Assembly: GCA_963573305.1 (NCBI GenBank)
Contig: OY754333.1
Location: 14,902,599 to 14,966,598, forward strand
Direction of reading: 5' to 3'
Length of the DNA stretch: 64,000 nucleotides
Source: Pyrrhosoma nymphula
Lineage: Eukaryota > Arthropoda > Insecta > Odonata > Coenagrionidae
The notes beneath the pieces are model-generated. The model had not been told where the DNA came from. It saw only the letters and a list, made by a program, of their open reading frames with translations, and ran no database searches. Positions 23,488 through 36,749 of the stretch are shown here, one piece after another (within the stretch, counting starts at the first letter, position 1; each line of letters opens with the position of its first letter). Made by a program: the position numbers and the translations under genes.

Positions 23488-23620
23488 CGCGGCCGGCTAT
23501 TCAAGCGGCGGAGGTCCGAGTCTCACTTTGCCGGGTTTTGTCACCTCTCAGGAAATGTTTTCGTGTAGTTGTCCTTTGTTACACACTGTAGAATAATATG
23601 AAAGAGGAAGTATCTGTTGT
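23488..23620 (+). repeat. Possible tRNA-derived SINE head
   Basis: GGTCCGAGTCT at 23513-23523 is a good RNA polymerase III B-box, and CGGCTATTCAAGCGG just upstream resembles an A-box in a tRNA-like context. The A-to-B distance is short and no complete cloverleaf can be folded by eye, so a true tRNA gene is unlikely. A SINE head or chance match remains possible. Confidence 0.3.
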
Positions 23621-24560
23621 TTACCGGGAAATGTACAAATAGAAAATTAAACAATATTTGATTATATAGAACTAATTTCTTACCATCATAAGCAGTTATC
23701 AATATGATAAACGGTTTGCCTTTGCTCTACAAATTCTCTCTTTATTCAACCGCTATATTCCCTCAAAGTTTCACTAACGAATATCCCTAATTATTTGCTA
23801 CATAAGCCTACTTTAGGTAATTCCTCCCACATGTTTATCCCCAAGTTATTTTAGCAGCACAAGGGCATGCTACCAAAATAGATATGGTTTATGAAATCGA
23901 CTCCTTAATTTCAAAGCTACAAAAAAAAAATACAGCTAACAACGCTGACGGAAACAATTGACCGAAAATCATATGGTAGCAAGTGATAATTTCATATGTC
24001 CTTGATTCGATTATAGAAGGACCATCTGAGATGTCCGCAATGCAACTTTATCTTCTAATAATAATATGATAATGATTTATTGCTTCTTTCTTAGATATAA
24101 AGTAAATTCAATTTAACAAAACATTTAATAAAAAATAGGGAAGATTTAGGTTACTGCAAAGATTATAAACCTGTTTGGGTAAACTTACACAAATTAAAAT
24201 AATTTCCTTTCAAACAAACAATGTAATGGACAATCGCAAATAGTATTTAAAATATCATCATGTTCAAATAGCCATTTGTTTACTTGCATCAAATAAGAGA
24301 TAACTTTTTTATCCATTTTAGCTACCATTGGTAGTAGATTAAAGATTTTGCGGGGAAATTAAAACAAAACTTCTCTGAAATAAATTCAAAACCCCTAGGG
24401 GGTACAACATCAATTTGAAAGCGATGGTTACGCTTTTCATGCCAGGACGATGTGCCATTCATATGCAAAAAACGTTTTTTTAACACTTTACAAACCTAAA
24501 AATACATTGCACATTATTTTGTATTAATTAATATTCAGTAACATTTCTTGGCATTGAGCT
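23621..24560. other. AT-rich DNA, no gene seen
   Basis: No repeat or coding remnant was recognised. Confidence 0.4.
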
Positions 24561-24569
24561 TGATTTTGT

Positions 24570-24840
24570 CAATGCGACTCGTTCTCTCTCTACATTCCTT
24601 CACACTGGAGAAATTGCCAAAGAGTGACGACAGAGTGACGAGAGAGCGTTTTAGAAGGAGGGGTCGGTGTGTGGAAGAGGAACGGGACGAGGATGGATGA
24701 GAATTCGTATGAAGAAATAAATCCGAGCGAAGTTTGAGCGGAGTGGAGGGGTGATGTAATGAGTGGAGCCGGGTGGGGAGGAGGGGAGGAGTGGTGACGA
24801 TGGGATAAGATGCTTTGCGAAGGCGGGAGACAGACATCCT
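24570..24840. other. Purine-rich GC island
   Basis: The plus strand is G/A-rich (GAGTGGAGGGGTGA, GGGGAGGAGGGG). Minus-strand frames across it are Pro/Ser/Thr-rich with no domain. Confidence 0.45.
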
Positions 24841-25015
24841 TTATACTCCCTTGGCGAGAAGTGATTTGCCGCGGCTCTAATTGAACCTGCAGCGCCAGTT
24901 GCCTGAAATGACGCCGTTAAATATCTGCCGCTGAAAATAAAACTCTCCTCGTTGCAAAAGCCTTTAGTCCCATGTGTTTGCAAAGGAGTTAGACTTATTA
25001 GAGCCAACGGTCATT
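24840..25015. promoter_or_regulatory. Candidate conserved regulatory block
   Basis: A complex, non-repetitive stretch that stands out from the purine tract on its left and the AT-rich DNA on its right. It carries several homeodomain-type cores (CTCTAATTGAA, ACTTATTAGAG, ACAATTGCATTAAG), a forkhead-like TGTTTGC at 24975-24981, and two related TTGCAAA words. There is no codon signal. Motif content alone is weak evidence: the call is a candidate for conservation testing. Confidence 0.3.
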
Positions 25016-26100
25016 ACAATTGCATTAAGGGATTGGTGGTTGGAATTTTTTGTCGAGTGAAAAGAGTCCCATCAGTATGCGAAGAATGTATATGGTCAAT
25101 AGTTAGAAAAATCAACAAATGTTACTAATTTGTTATTTAAAGAGGTTGAGGGATATCGGAATATAGAACGGAAGCTAGTCAAAATCATCCTAGAACGATC
25201 TTCTATGAAAAGATGAGGCTGAATAAAAGCAGTAAATATAGGTTAAGAACCGCATAATTTTAATTAATGATGATAATTACAGTATTAAATACTAGAATAC
25301 CATTTTTTGTATTTTTATCTCTTCCTCGTGATTATTTTTTCCGCTATATAGATTAGTAATTGATAAATAGCTATATTAAGCTTGACGTCAATTAATAATG
25401 ATCATATATGCGTTTTTACATTTTTTTAGTTTCACTATTTTATTCCCTGCGCATTGCACTCGAAATAATTCAAATAGTACGATTGACAGGGTATTTCAAG
25501 AAACGAGTAATTTACTTAATTTTATATTTAACGGTGACTAGCCTGAAGTAAATATTATAAATATATCTTTGCTAAGTTGCATTTTTAATTAAAAACCCTA
25601 TAATTACTTTTTATTTCCCTATATTGCCAGTAATACCAATGAAATAGCAAGCTTGATACGAGGAATAAAACTAATGCAATTTGTATGTCCCAATAACAGC
25701 ATTTAATTTAAAAATTTAAAGACTTGGGAAATTCGGTGCAAAAAACGCCTATTATCAAACCCTTGTAGTACCTACACCTTTTACTATGAAATATTGTGAA
25801 ACTCGTTGATTGCACCATATTCAGAATGCAGAATAGGGATACATGTCTTCTTAGGCGAAATTGCAGATGAAATTACAGCATTAAACAATTTTTTCTTTGC
25901 TTGTGAATTGATTTTTAATAGATACCATGTTTAATTCACATTTATTCTTATATTTAGTTGCTGTGGCCATCTTTATATATTTTGTTCTCTCTGAGGCATG
26001 GCATCATACTTCGTGCATAAAGTGGTGTTCTTGATGGCGCACTGTCCAGAACGCAGCATATACCGCACTTGACAAACATGTCCTTATGCGCTGCGCTTCC
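25016..26100. other. AT-rich DNA, no gene seen
   Basis: No repeat or coding remnant was recognised. Confidence 0.4.
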
Positions 26101-28110
26101 GTAACTACAGCATTGCCCTTCCGTGAGATTCGAGGAGTGTAGGAGGACGCATCTTTTGCTGTAGGACGAGGGAATAGACGCAGAGCAGGCCAGCGGGAAA
26201 GGCTAATTGGAAACGCTCGGGGAGGCTAGGCCTTTCTCTGGAAGGACAGGGCGGGGCAAAGAAGTTGGTCCCAGGCTGAGCGTAAGGCCGTTCGATATTC
26301 GAATTTGAACATAGTTCTATGCAAATAGATAATAGCTTATTCCTTCGTATCGTCATCGCTTGGGAGATAGAAAGCATCGTCTTTCTTGTTTTAATACCTA
26401 AGGAAAGGGTTGGTAAAGGAAAATTTTGTATAGTCCACGAAGAATGTTTTCTTGATTTTCCCGACCAAGGTATCGACAAACACAGTCATCATCAAGACAT
26501 ACCTTGATTACGTTGCCACAGGGGGGAGCGTTAGCCTGAGAACATAACGTCTATGTTGCGACATCACAATCATCTAGCATACCTAATTATATTTCACATT
26601 TTATCGTACTTTCCTTGACTTGAAATAAATTGGTATCCGCATTACTTCGAGTTAGGTGGTGTTTTTACATCTCCCAACAAAGCCACCGACAATTATCCCG
26701 CAGATAAGAGTATTCTGCGGAACAGCAATATAGTTTATTCAACCGCGTTTGTCTTAGACCATGTATTCAGACGTAATATATTCTACCAATAGCAATGCCA
26801 TATATATTTACGGGCGAAATAGACAGCTAAATGTAGTAGGTTGTAGTGTCACAACTCTCGCTCACACCTATATGTTGGTAAACAGTGATTGACAGTTGAA
26901 GACTAAATTTTGAGGATTTTCTTTTGTATATTCAGAGTGTTATTTTGATAGAAGCTTGTAATATCGAGCTTCTAGTGAAAAATCACGAATCTACGTTCCT
27001 TTATCGGAAAAGTCTAATATATTGCTCAGGCTAAAAGCAGAAATATTTATAACTTAAACTTTTCCAATACCAATTTCATATTTATAAAGTTTAAAATGTT
27101 ATTTTGACTAACTCTCCGTTATTTTAATATAGCTTAAAATGCAGTAAACGAGGAAGGACATGAAAACAGCAAAATTTACCCCTGGCGACTGAATTCCCTT
27201 CGCTCGTTTGGCTTCTGAGTTCGATGGCATATTATAAAATACGAAGATGTATATCGCGTTTTCGTCAAAAATAAAATATCAGCCAAACATTTTTGACCTT
27301 GACTCGATATAAATCCCTTCATAAGTAAATGGAGATCGATATGACGAACAACAGCATATTATAAGAACAAGTACATGATGCCGCAACATTGACGCGACTA
27401 AGACGGAAAAATAGCAGATTTAAAAGATAAATGTGAAGAAATACAATACTATCGTTACCGAAGCATAACTGTCTAATGTGTGAGACAAAAGAATGATTAT
27501 AATAGATTATTATACCAATGCATTGTAAATATATTGTGCTAGCATTGAATCATCCGAAGGATTTATCCTCCATCGATTGGCAAATTATATAGAATTGTGA
27601 TCGAGAAATTGTTTTTATGACAGGCCTTGTAGAGTTATTGGTTGACGAAAACCTAAAAGTATATTGCTATCAGCTAGAATCACCTATCTGCGTAGGTTTA
27701 GCATCTGTAGTTGTCGGGTGGTGAAAAAAATCTAGCCTGAGTCGCATAACGCTAAGTTTCATCTTCCTTTACGCTACACGCCACAAAGTTTGTTAGATAT
27801 TGGAACATGATTCATAAGAGCACGTATTTTTCTTAGGTTTGATATATAACGTCTAGTTAGCGATAGCCGCAGGAAAACGATTCCTATGCGTTATCCTGAT
27901 GTAAACTGGGAGTTCGGGTCTTATATATTACGTCATACTGTTGGTTTGTGCTGTTGTTGGGACGTGAGTGTTATCGATGGGAGAAGGTTCTAACATCGGT
28001 TTTAATACCAGGAAAATAAACCAGAGATTATAAAACTAAGCTTCATTGTGATAATTTTAGTGAATATCGAGCTTTTAATATTTCTGTTGATGCATAGTAA
28101 TATTGTGGTG
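26101..28110. other. AT-rich DNA, no supported gene
   Basis: The minus-strand frame at 26105-26479 (124 codons) covers a moderately GC-rich patch and has no motif or family resemblance. The rest is plain AT-rich sequence. Confidence 0.35.
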
Positions 28111-28119
28111 CTGTAGTTG

Positions 28120-28770
28120 AGGGGAATATTCGGATGAGGGCCGGAGGAGGGGAGAAGGAGGGCGCGGAAAAGGGAGAGAGAGAATTCAGTTGGGAAATGG
28201 CCGGAGGAGGGGCGAGAGGATATTGGGTGAACGGCAGTGTCCCCGGAGGCGGTGGCTTTAGAAGAGGGGCCCGGAGAATAAGCCTCGGTCTCCCTCGGGG
28301 CAAGGTGGGAAAGGGGTGTCGTAAGGAGAGAGAGCGGGGGGCAAGGGGGTGGAGAACCTGGGTGGGGGGAGGGCCTTGGTGGGTTGGGTCACGAAAGGGT
28401 CGAGGAATAAGCGAGGGTTCTGGAGAGGAGACACTGCGCCGCGCACGGGCGTAACGGCAGGCGATGAGGAGGATGTGGGAGTTGGGCGTGTGAGGTCGCC
28501 GAGGAGCCGAAGTGACGGGATGTAGCGTGGTCGGGGGGAGGGGATGGTTGCATGTGTACGCCCTCTCTCTCTCTCTTACGAAAATATGCATGTACATACA
28601 TTTACATCTGAATATGAGGAGACCGGGGGGGTAGGACAAAGAGGTCGGCGAATGCGTAATGGAACGGTGAGCACAAGGATGTGGGTGGGATTGGTATGCA
28701 GAGCGGAGGGCCTACTCCTCCCATTACGGAGGGGGCTTACGGGGTTGTTTTTCCTCGGCTGAATTTCCAC
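28120..28770. other. Purine-rich GC island
   Basis: The plus strand is G-rich (GGAGGAGGGG repeated at 28141 and 28202, GGGTGGGGGGAGGG near 28365), with a (CT)n tract at 28562-28576. The longest frame in the window outside transposons (198 codons, minus, 28043-28639) lies here, but it is Pro/Leu/Arg low complexity with no domain and a competing plus-strand frame over the same bases. I regard it as an artefact. Confidence 0.5.
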
Positions 28771-30320
28771 TCGTGTCATGTTGTTCTCATGTGGGAGGTT
28801 AAAAACTGCACTATAATCTCGTGCTGTTGACAGCACTTCGGTGTTTGAATACCGCTGTCAGCATAGTCATTATGTGTAAGTACTGTAATTTACTGATCAG
28901 GGATTTGCATTGGCTTAAATAGTGTAGGTATTAACTTATTCACTGATACGTCAATTACACTTGTTTCGTCAAGGCCATTCTTGAATTCCAAAGAAAATGG
29001 CATTTTATAACGCTCATTCTTCCTTCCATAGCGTTTTCCTCGGTTTATTTCCACTATCTACCCTTTTTAAATCTCCATTTCCTTTATAATCTTAAATGTT
29101 CACTTGAATGCCAAGCGAATCTTTGTAAGCCTTCTTTTCTGAAAATCATGTCTTTTATGTGCTTCTTTCCACCCACATACCACACTCAACCTCCTCATTC
29201 TCATAATGCGCGCTTTATATGCAGGTACCACAGAGACACCTTGCTCTATATCACACAATTTATCAGCCTCTTCTTAAAGTCTGTTCACTTTGTCCGTATC
29301 TGCCTTGCTGGCCCTTGGTTCTTTTTTTCCTTTTATTCTCATATTCTCAGCAGTCATCAATCTGAAGATTGGTATGCTGCAGTTATCCTCTCCTATCTCT
29401 AGCCAACAGTTTCATTCCTGAATAACCTCTTCTCTTTGATCTCCTTCAATATAATGTATACCATTCTTGACCTTCCATTGTGATTTTTCGCGTTCATTTA
29501 TCCTTCTACTATTATTTTTAATCCATTTTTTCAAGATTGCTGCAAAAGCAATTGAGATTTACAACTTGCTTTTATTCAGTTCCTTATATTTAGAAAATTT
29601 ACTGAGCTGTTATACATCCTGAAGTCCTTTTTAATGTGGTTTATCTTTGAATTTTGTATATACAACCGAAATGGTAAGCATTGATTCTACTAAGCCTCTA
29701 TACTTATAACGGTCGTAGTTATTTGACTGGTTGGATGAGTTACTTGAATGTTATTGAAAATATACCTATGTAGCATTGCCTTTAGTATGGCAGCTGCGTA
29801 ATGCTTGAAGCTCTGATAAAACATTGATTCATTGTGTCCCTTCCTCGAGCCTCACCAAAGTAAGCTGTTGAGTGAGGGGCTAGGAATGAGTGTGGAATTC
29901 ATTGGAGTTGCCTTTTCGTGAAGCACGTTTGGAACGTAATGTATGAAAACACTGAAGCCAAAAGAGACTCCGAGCTCGTAGAACATTCCAAGTTAATGCC
30001 CATTCTTCCTCCACTTACCTTTATCAGAATACGTCGATATGATATTTATATCCGATGAAATGTTTTTGTATTGAGGATGTATCTTGTGTATTGATTTTTG
30101 CACTGCCTACGCCTACGAGGCTAATAATGCGCATCATAATGTGAAAAAACAAGATTGTAACACAAATGAAAGTGAATGCATATTACTTAGATAATTCTAC
30201 TTGATGTTTGAACATATATCGTCACGATAAAACATAATAATATGTACTGCATTGAATAGTCAGCCTTACCCGGTGTTGTGGTGATGTGGTGTTAATATTA
30301 ACTTTAACTGGACTGGAAAG
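28771..30320. other. AT-rich DNA, no gene seen
   Basis: No repeat or coding remnant was recognised. The frame 29148-29402 has no motif. Confidence 0.4.
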
Positions 30321-30329
30321 TCATTGACC

Positions 30330-30800
30330 TTTGCCTATTGCAGAGAATGCGTATTTACCTACTATGCCATCACCGCATAAGTACCTTCCTCTCCCTCCCC
30401 AAAGGCATTTAGCGTGTTGGGAGAGGCAAACGAGGGACAAAAGGAAGGAGTGGAGAAAGCGGTTCTCGAAAGGCTCGCCGCCGGGCGGAGCTATAATACA
30501 CCAGGATGGGGGGTCTCTGTGGAATTTGGTCGTGAAGACGGATTTTAGTCTCCCCTCCTCCTATACACCCTTTTCCGAAGGATGGCGCTGGGGAATTGAT
30601 GGGGAAGTCGATACCCCGACCGGCTTTGGGTTAGGTTGTCCATTCCCTTTCATCTCTAGTGTTCCATCCTTGCCGCGGGCGGAAATTTTTCCGAGAAAAA
30701 TTGTAACCCCTCCGGCTCACGTCCTTCCGCCTGAATTAGTAATGACCTAAGGATAGGAGGATCGCGGCGCAGAAGAGGTCGATCAAACATGAATGCCTTG
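30330..30800. other. GC-rich island of mixed composition
   Basis: CpG-containing, with balanced purine and pyrimidine content. A 139-codon plus frame (30331-30750) spans it with no domain. It differs from the skewed islands in being more complex, so a host exon or regulatory DNA cannot be excluded, but nothing supports a gene. Confidence 0.35.
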
Positions 30801-33000
30801 CCGAAAAAATTCGATAAAGTCATGAACAATGAGTGGAATTTAGGGTTCCATCCCTAATGGTTCCTAGCGTTGCTTAGGTTAGGGAGTGAGTTGAACCATC
30901 CAAGGCTTAATTCACTAGTATTTTGTTGGCCAGTAATTAATAATTGACCTTTTAGTAGTAGAGAAAAAACATCGTGGTTAAGAACGCACATGTGTGTTCC
31001 TAATTATTTATAGTGTGTTTAGGTAATTAATATGCATGTTTTAGACAGTTTCGTATAAATTCGTTTACATATTATTTGGCATTCCTCTCTCATCAGTGTC
31101 AGTTTTACTAAAATATTGTTAACTTTACCTGATAGGAAATATATCCTGTTTAATTAGAGTATAAAGTCTGTAAAGTGCACCAGTCTGTCGATGAGTTAAA
31201 GTTATCGTTAATGGGATGGAGTATCTTATTCAGATTATAAACTAACAAAATATTTTTGCGTGCGGGTAAACAGCTGGGTCTAGATGTGGTTCATGTGTGG
31301 CCAGTATATTAATTTCAATTTTCTGTTCTGTATAATTAATTTTCCCACGAACTCCGTCCATTACGGTCATCAAGTGTTCTTTTTAATCACTGATAAAAAA
31401 ATATTTATATATATATTTATAAAGTGTGTCACCTTCCTTCTGTGAAAAAGTTTGCAACCGAAGGCAACCGAAATATCAGAATTTAATTTGTGAGTGTTCC
31501 TTTTTGTTTCTATGTTTAATACCGCCTCACTTGTGGCAACGTTTATCTATCTATCTATCTATCTATCCATATATATATACATATTTTGAGTCGAAACCTT
31601 TCATGCTTGTTTGCTACTTCTCATGTAGGATAGTTTTCATGGCTAGCTAAAGTTTGTCTCCATAAATTCTTGATATCACATTCTAATGTTTACTTATTTG
31701 AAAATCACAACCAATATTTTATAAATAAATCGGCATTTATAGGTAAATAAATTGTCTTTATCGTTTTTATCTGTATTTTTATCGTTATTTTGTTTGACGC
31801 GGTGGTTGTAAAAATATTCTGGTTTTATGGATGCTGGTATTTAGGCCTTAATTGTCCTCAATTGATGTCATTTCTCATGATACTCTTTCATAATCATTTT
31901 GCTATATTTTTATTCCTCTGTATTGTAATAGCATCTACGTCGTACACTACACTCCGGAAGAATTCAGAATTATCAAAACCTCGAAAATATCGATGATCTA
32001 ACGTGAGAGCCTCGGCATATCTCTTGTTTGTAATGATAAAAGTCGAAATTTCATACTGGCTGTGACGTCAATGTTTAGCCTTTGGAAATTTGAAGCATTT
32101 CCCGTATATGGCTATAGTTGGCATATAATAATTAATGCAATGTTTAGCAATGTACGTAACTTCATATTCACTAACTCACATCATCGAATCATCGAATAAT
32201 ATCGGCTTTTCTTGTTGGATCCCATCTTTGGATCAGAGGTGGGAAAACTTCGGTGAATTAGGCCAGGTGCAGACTACCGAGCACTTTACGTGGTCTCTCA
32301 TTAGCACCAGTAAGCCGCTAAGAGTGCTTGTATTATTCTATAAATATGCTCTATCCAAGAGCGTTGTACCAAAAAACCTTTTAAGCCCCTGACCTGTGTA
32401 AAACCACTATGATACTTAATTGAAAAATACCTTTCGAAGAAAACATGCTATTATTATGACTACTCTGTTAGAGATTTTATCCACAATGTATTTTATGCAT
32501 TTGAAAGGCATCTAAAATACTCCATCTGGATCGTAAAAAATGTCTAGTACTTATTAATTCATCTAATTATCATATCAACAGTGAAATTCGTCGTCTACCC
32601 TCAATGATCCATACTCCTACATTTTACGATGTATTTCAAAATTCCTCCTACCCTTGCTGCAGGAAGTACTTAGAAATTGTGTCCAAATACGCTTTTTGAA
32701 CTGATCCTTTGACGTAGAAAAGGTGCAAAAAAGTACACCTATGTTCATATTCAGTAATTGTGACATTTTTAAAAGTTTAATGCCTACAAAATTTATAGCA
32801 TAGTCGGTGACGAAAAGATCAGATTATGCACCTAGAACTCTTAAATTGATTCACTTTTCTTGCTTGGGTGTAAAGTAAGACAATCATGAACAATTGTTTT
32901 AGCAAGTATGTGTGAAATACATGCTGTATAAACATACATAAATAAGCAGTTTGTATCATAATAATATCGAATCCATTAGGATTTTTTTTCACTCAAATTC
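30801..33000. other. AT-rich DNA with ATCT microsatellite
   Basis: An (ATCT)n tract with a following (TA)n lies at about 31544-31580. No coding remnant was recognised. Confidence 0.5.
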
Positions 33001-33520
33001 TCAAGTGGTTGATGAAGCTCGCGTCCCCTCTCGTAATTTATCTCCGTTACCACGAGCAGCATAAATCTTCGTAGCATTAAAAATGTCCATCAACGAAAAA
33101 ATGACTGGCTATTACCAAAGAGAAAAAAATACGAATGAAGGATGCGTTATCTATGCGCTTTTGGTGCTCAAACCGATGTATGCGCATCAATATTCCCTTC
33201 CAACTGTCTGTTGAAAGACTGCCCGTGGATCGGAAGCACTTATCGCTCTCCTTTTTCCCGCCTTTGGATTAAAATCTTCGGTCCGTTCTCGCCATTTGAT
33301 CGATAAGCTCATCGAGTAGCCCCTCTATCTCCTCCCTCCCAGCGATCATTTTCGGGGTGGCAACCTTGGTCACAGGCATTAACGAAGTATCATCTACGCC
33401 TCTCCGCCGTAGCGTGTCGTCATTTATGGATGCTCCCTAATGGCCCGGCAGTACAACGGGCCAGCTGGAAGCAGTAGACGAGCGTATCGCATGCGGGGAG
33501 ATTCGATGGAGTAGATTAGT
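33000..33520. other. Complex GC-moderate block, unassigned
   Basis: Balanced sequence with many distinct words and CpG, for example GGCCCGGCAGTACAACGGGCC near 33440, which can fold as a small hairpin. There is no coding signal or transposon match. Candidate non-coding functional DNA on composition alone. Confidence 0.25.
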
Positions 33521-35130
33521 GGGCGCGAGAATGTTTATCGAATGGAGACTGCGAACATTTCAAACCTACTTTCCACTCTTCCTTCCAACTTCACTGTTTA
33601 TTATTTTATTTAATCTCGACCGAGGCGTATCTCGCCTCTCCATTCAAGCTCTCTCGAAGCTTCGCAGCATTCCCATCAGTCCTCTATTTGTAATCCATGG
33701 TACAGGTATGCTCGCCTTTTGAGGAGGTTAATGGCGTTTTTCGCCCTTCATCAGTTATTCCTGGTAGGAGACAGTGCATGGCTTAATGACCGCCCACGTA
33801 ATAAGTATGCTTGAAATTTTGGGGTGAAAGTGAACATTTTTACATGATAAATATGTATGTACCTTCTTTTTTCCCGTAGTGTATGAATTTAAGGGTGTCC
33901 CTTAAAGTATAGCAAACCTACAAATTCTTACTCAAAGTATACATAAATATAATATTACTTTTTCACTTCTGGCATTTTATTTAACTACAGGAATAATGGA
34001 ATCTAATTATTTTTTGATTAGACGATTCGCTTAAATTTGAAATTAATTAAAGTATATACTGCGTCATTCGTTCGAGGAGTTTTCGAGATCCCTAGATCAT
34101 TTTCTATGCCAAACAGTATATGTTTTCACGTGACATAAGTTGTTATTTATATTAGCATTTAACATTCCCTTTGAATTTGAGACCCCAATTTGATAAATTT
34201 TGAAACGCATATGATTTGTTTTCAAATTTGTTTTTGGTCCAATTTATTTTTACTTTCGCGAAATTCCACCTTCAAAATAGGAAGGAAAGATACAGAATAA
34301 TTTGTGGGCCAAAAACAAGGCACACGAAGTAATTTGTGTCACAAAGCCAAAATTGTACATACCTATCAATATGCTCTTACTGGAGGGGCGAATATACATC
34401 CTAATTTCGAAAAAATGATTAAAAGTGAGGGTGTGTTGGTCGCTGTTACTAATGGGTAGAGTTCGAGAAGTGGGTAGGATAGAAGGGAAGGTGACTTGGT
34501 AGTCAGGATTAAGACGAGTAGGAAGTATCCTTAAGCAAAGAGAGAAAAAGCGTGAGGAAGGGATGTGAGAAAATCAGGGAGTCGGAATGGTTCTTCAAAC
34601 TTATTTGCTCAAATTGGGACGTTGCAGATAATAGTATAAACGGAAGTTAACACTTGTGTGGGAAATAATAAATATAGTGAGAACTATTTGAAACCTACGT
34701 AATGTTTTTAATTTAATTTATGTTGCTTTTCGGAAGTTTTAAGCATTAAATTGACCTGCATTTGTTGAAAATCAGGTCGTAAAATGAAGAATTTTAGTGG
34801 AATAGAAAAATAATGCGTATAAGTGTTTCTCATTTCTCAAATGGAGATATTCCATAAAGTTAAGACCGGAACCTTAGTCTTTTAAGCACCTGTGAATACA
34901 GACTGTGTTGTAGTTCTTCTTCCTGAGGAGCCACCCTTCTTAATCATGGTATTGGGTTGTACTAGACGTAGCGACTAAGCAAAGGAAAGTCAGAACCACT
35001 TCAATTAAAATATTTTTTCTTTTAAATCCATCAGAAAGGCCGCCTTGAGTTTAATCTTTGAATAAAGATCACTACGCGATACGGTAGGCGCCTGATATCT
35101 GTGGTGATTTAAACCCGGCTTTTACAACTC
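33521..35130. other. AT-rich DNA, no gene seen
   Basis: A slightly purine-rich stretch lies at 34410-34580. No repeat or coding remnant was recognised. Confidence 0.4.
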
Positions 35131-35930
35131 TCCGCATCATGAAACTGACTCGAGGTTGTCGCCGGACGCTCTCTTTATCCATCGAGTACTTGGGAGTGAG
35201 AGGACTCGGACGAGAACAATGGAATCAACGTCACGACATTTTTTGGGACCGAACTCAGATTACTCAGGTCGCAAATCCACCCTCACTTTTGAGACCACCC
35301 CTTGCTTATCTTCACTCTCTCTCCGCCGCGGGTTTAAAACGCCTTTACACACGGCTCGAGGGTGCATTTAGATTTTTTCCCTCCCGTTTTTATAATGCTC
35401 TCCCCATACCCCCCTCCCCGACCCTTGAAGAATCCTTTTTCCCCCTACGCACACTTCTCACCTCCTGGCCACTCACCCTATACCCCCTTCATCTCGACGG
35501 TGGCCAAACCCCCTCTTTCCTGCAACCACCAGAGCCTTTCTTTTCCCCCAAACCCATCCCTCCCAGCCTGTCACGCGTAATATTGAGAGTGAAGCTAACA
35601 CAATGGCTGAAGCCATCACCTCCCTTCCCGCTAACGAGCTCCTTGGAATAAAGGCTTGGTGGGGTTCAAGGGAGAAGCAGGGGTACGTTACCGCCTCCTG
35701 GTCAACATTGCGAACACTGCTCCCCTTTCTTTCTCTCCCACTCTATCTGCCCATTTCTCCTTTCTCCGTACACTCCCACGCACTCTTCGTTCGTTTCCTT
35801 CCTTCGACGCCTCCTTTCTTCTCCTTTCATTCTTTCCCTCCCCTCATCGACTCTTTTGACAAGGTCCCCTTCCTTCCCTCCTCTCTCGCTCTCCCGGTCG
35901 CTCTCTCTCCGCCTATTGTCGGTTGGCTAT
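35130..35930. other. GC-rich island, pyrimidine-rich plus strand
   Basis: C/T-rich, with runs such as CCTCCCCGACCC and CTTTCTTCTCC. Three overlapping plus-strand frames of 72-170 codons give Pro/Ser/Leu/Phe-rich peptides with no domain. The block 35935-36110 that follows is more complex and unassigned. Confidence 0.45.
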
Positions 35931-36109
35931 TGAGTAAGGGAAATGACTTTTTAGGTCATCAGTGCAATTACGGATAAGTGAACGGCTAGGGAAGTACCTT
36001 CCTCCTAACAGTGGGAGAGTTTAGAGAGGTTCGTCTTAGGAATCGACCTACCCTGAACGGAAGGCACCCAGTGGTCCGCTGTTTTACGTCCTATCCGATA
36101 GTTTGAGTA

Positions 36110-36748
36110 CTACGCTTGAGTTTCTCTCCACAATGCCCCCTTATAATTATTGGGATTTGTCATATAAATCACCATCGCCACTATCAAGATTCGAACTTGA
36201 CTCCTCAGAATAATAATCCGATACAAATATCCTTCTAGAGGAAGTAAAATCCGAAGTAAGGCAAAAATAACAAAACCCTTAAGAATAGCTGAATGCTTGA
36301 ACGAAACTATGAGGAAGATCATATAAATAGGCGTAAAAGACAAATCTAGAGTTAATAAAGCTACTTGACTTGAAGACCAGAAATGACAAATATGGTGGAG
36401 AGCTGCATAGAAATAGCATGGAGAAGAGGGCTAGTAGAGTCTGGGGAGACAAAAAGTGCCTTGGAAAATCACAGGTAAAACATTGCTGGACAGAGAATGA
36501 AGCAAGATTAAAATCAAAAGCAAGGAAGAAAATATGAACAATAGGATCTTAAAAAGAAGTTACGAATGAAATGAACACATAAATTGTAAGTATAAGAAGC
36601 TCGCGAAAAATTACCACTGGGAAAAAGATATATTGTAAGATTGAAAAAAATAGTGTGATAACTTTACCGTCGAAAGAGCCTGAAAGGCGAAGGGACGCAG
36701 AAAAAACGGGCAATTTGCCTGTTATACAGAAGGAAGAAAAAGAAATAT
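36110..36748. other. AT-rich, purine-leaning DNA, no gene seen
   Basis: A minus-strand hydrophobic frame (36110-36343) was considered as mitochondrial-derived and not supported. The remainder has no recognisable motif. Confidence 0.35.
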
Positions 36749-36749
36749 C

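Noticed and set aside
23488..23560. Functional tRNA gene
   Set aside because: The A-to-B box distance is too short and no full cloverleaf can be drawn.
28043..28639. 198-codon minus-strand open frame as a host gene
   Set aside because: It is a Pro/Leu/Arg low-complexity peptide over a purine-rich tract, with a competing frame on the other strand, no domain and no splice context.
36110..36343. Nuclear copy of a mitochondrial gene
   Set aside because: The hydrophobic minus-strand frame suggested a small membrane protein, but no stretch matched a mitochondrial subunit convincingly.
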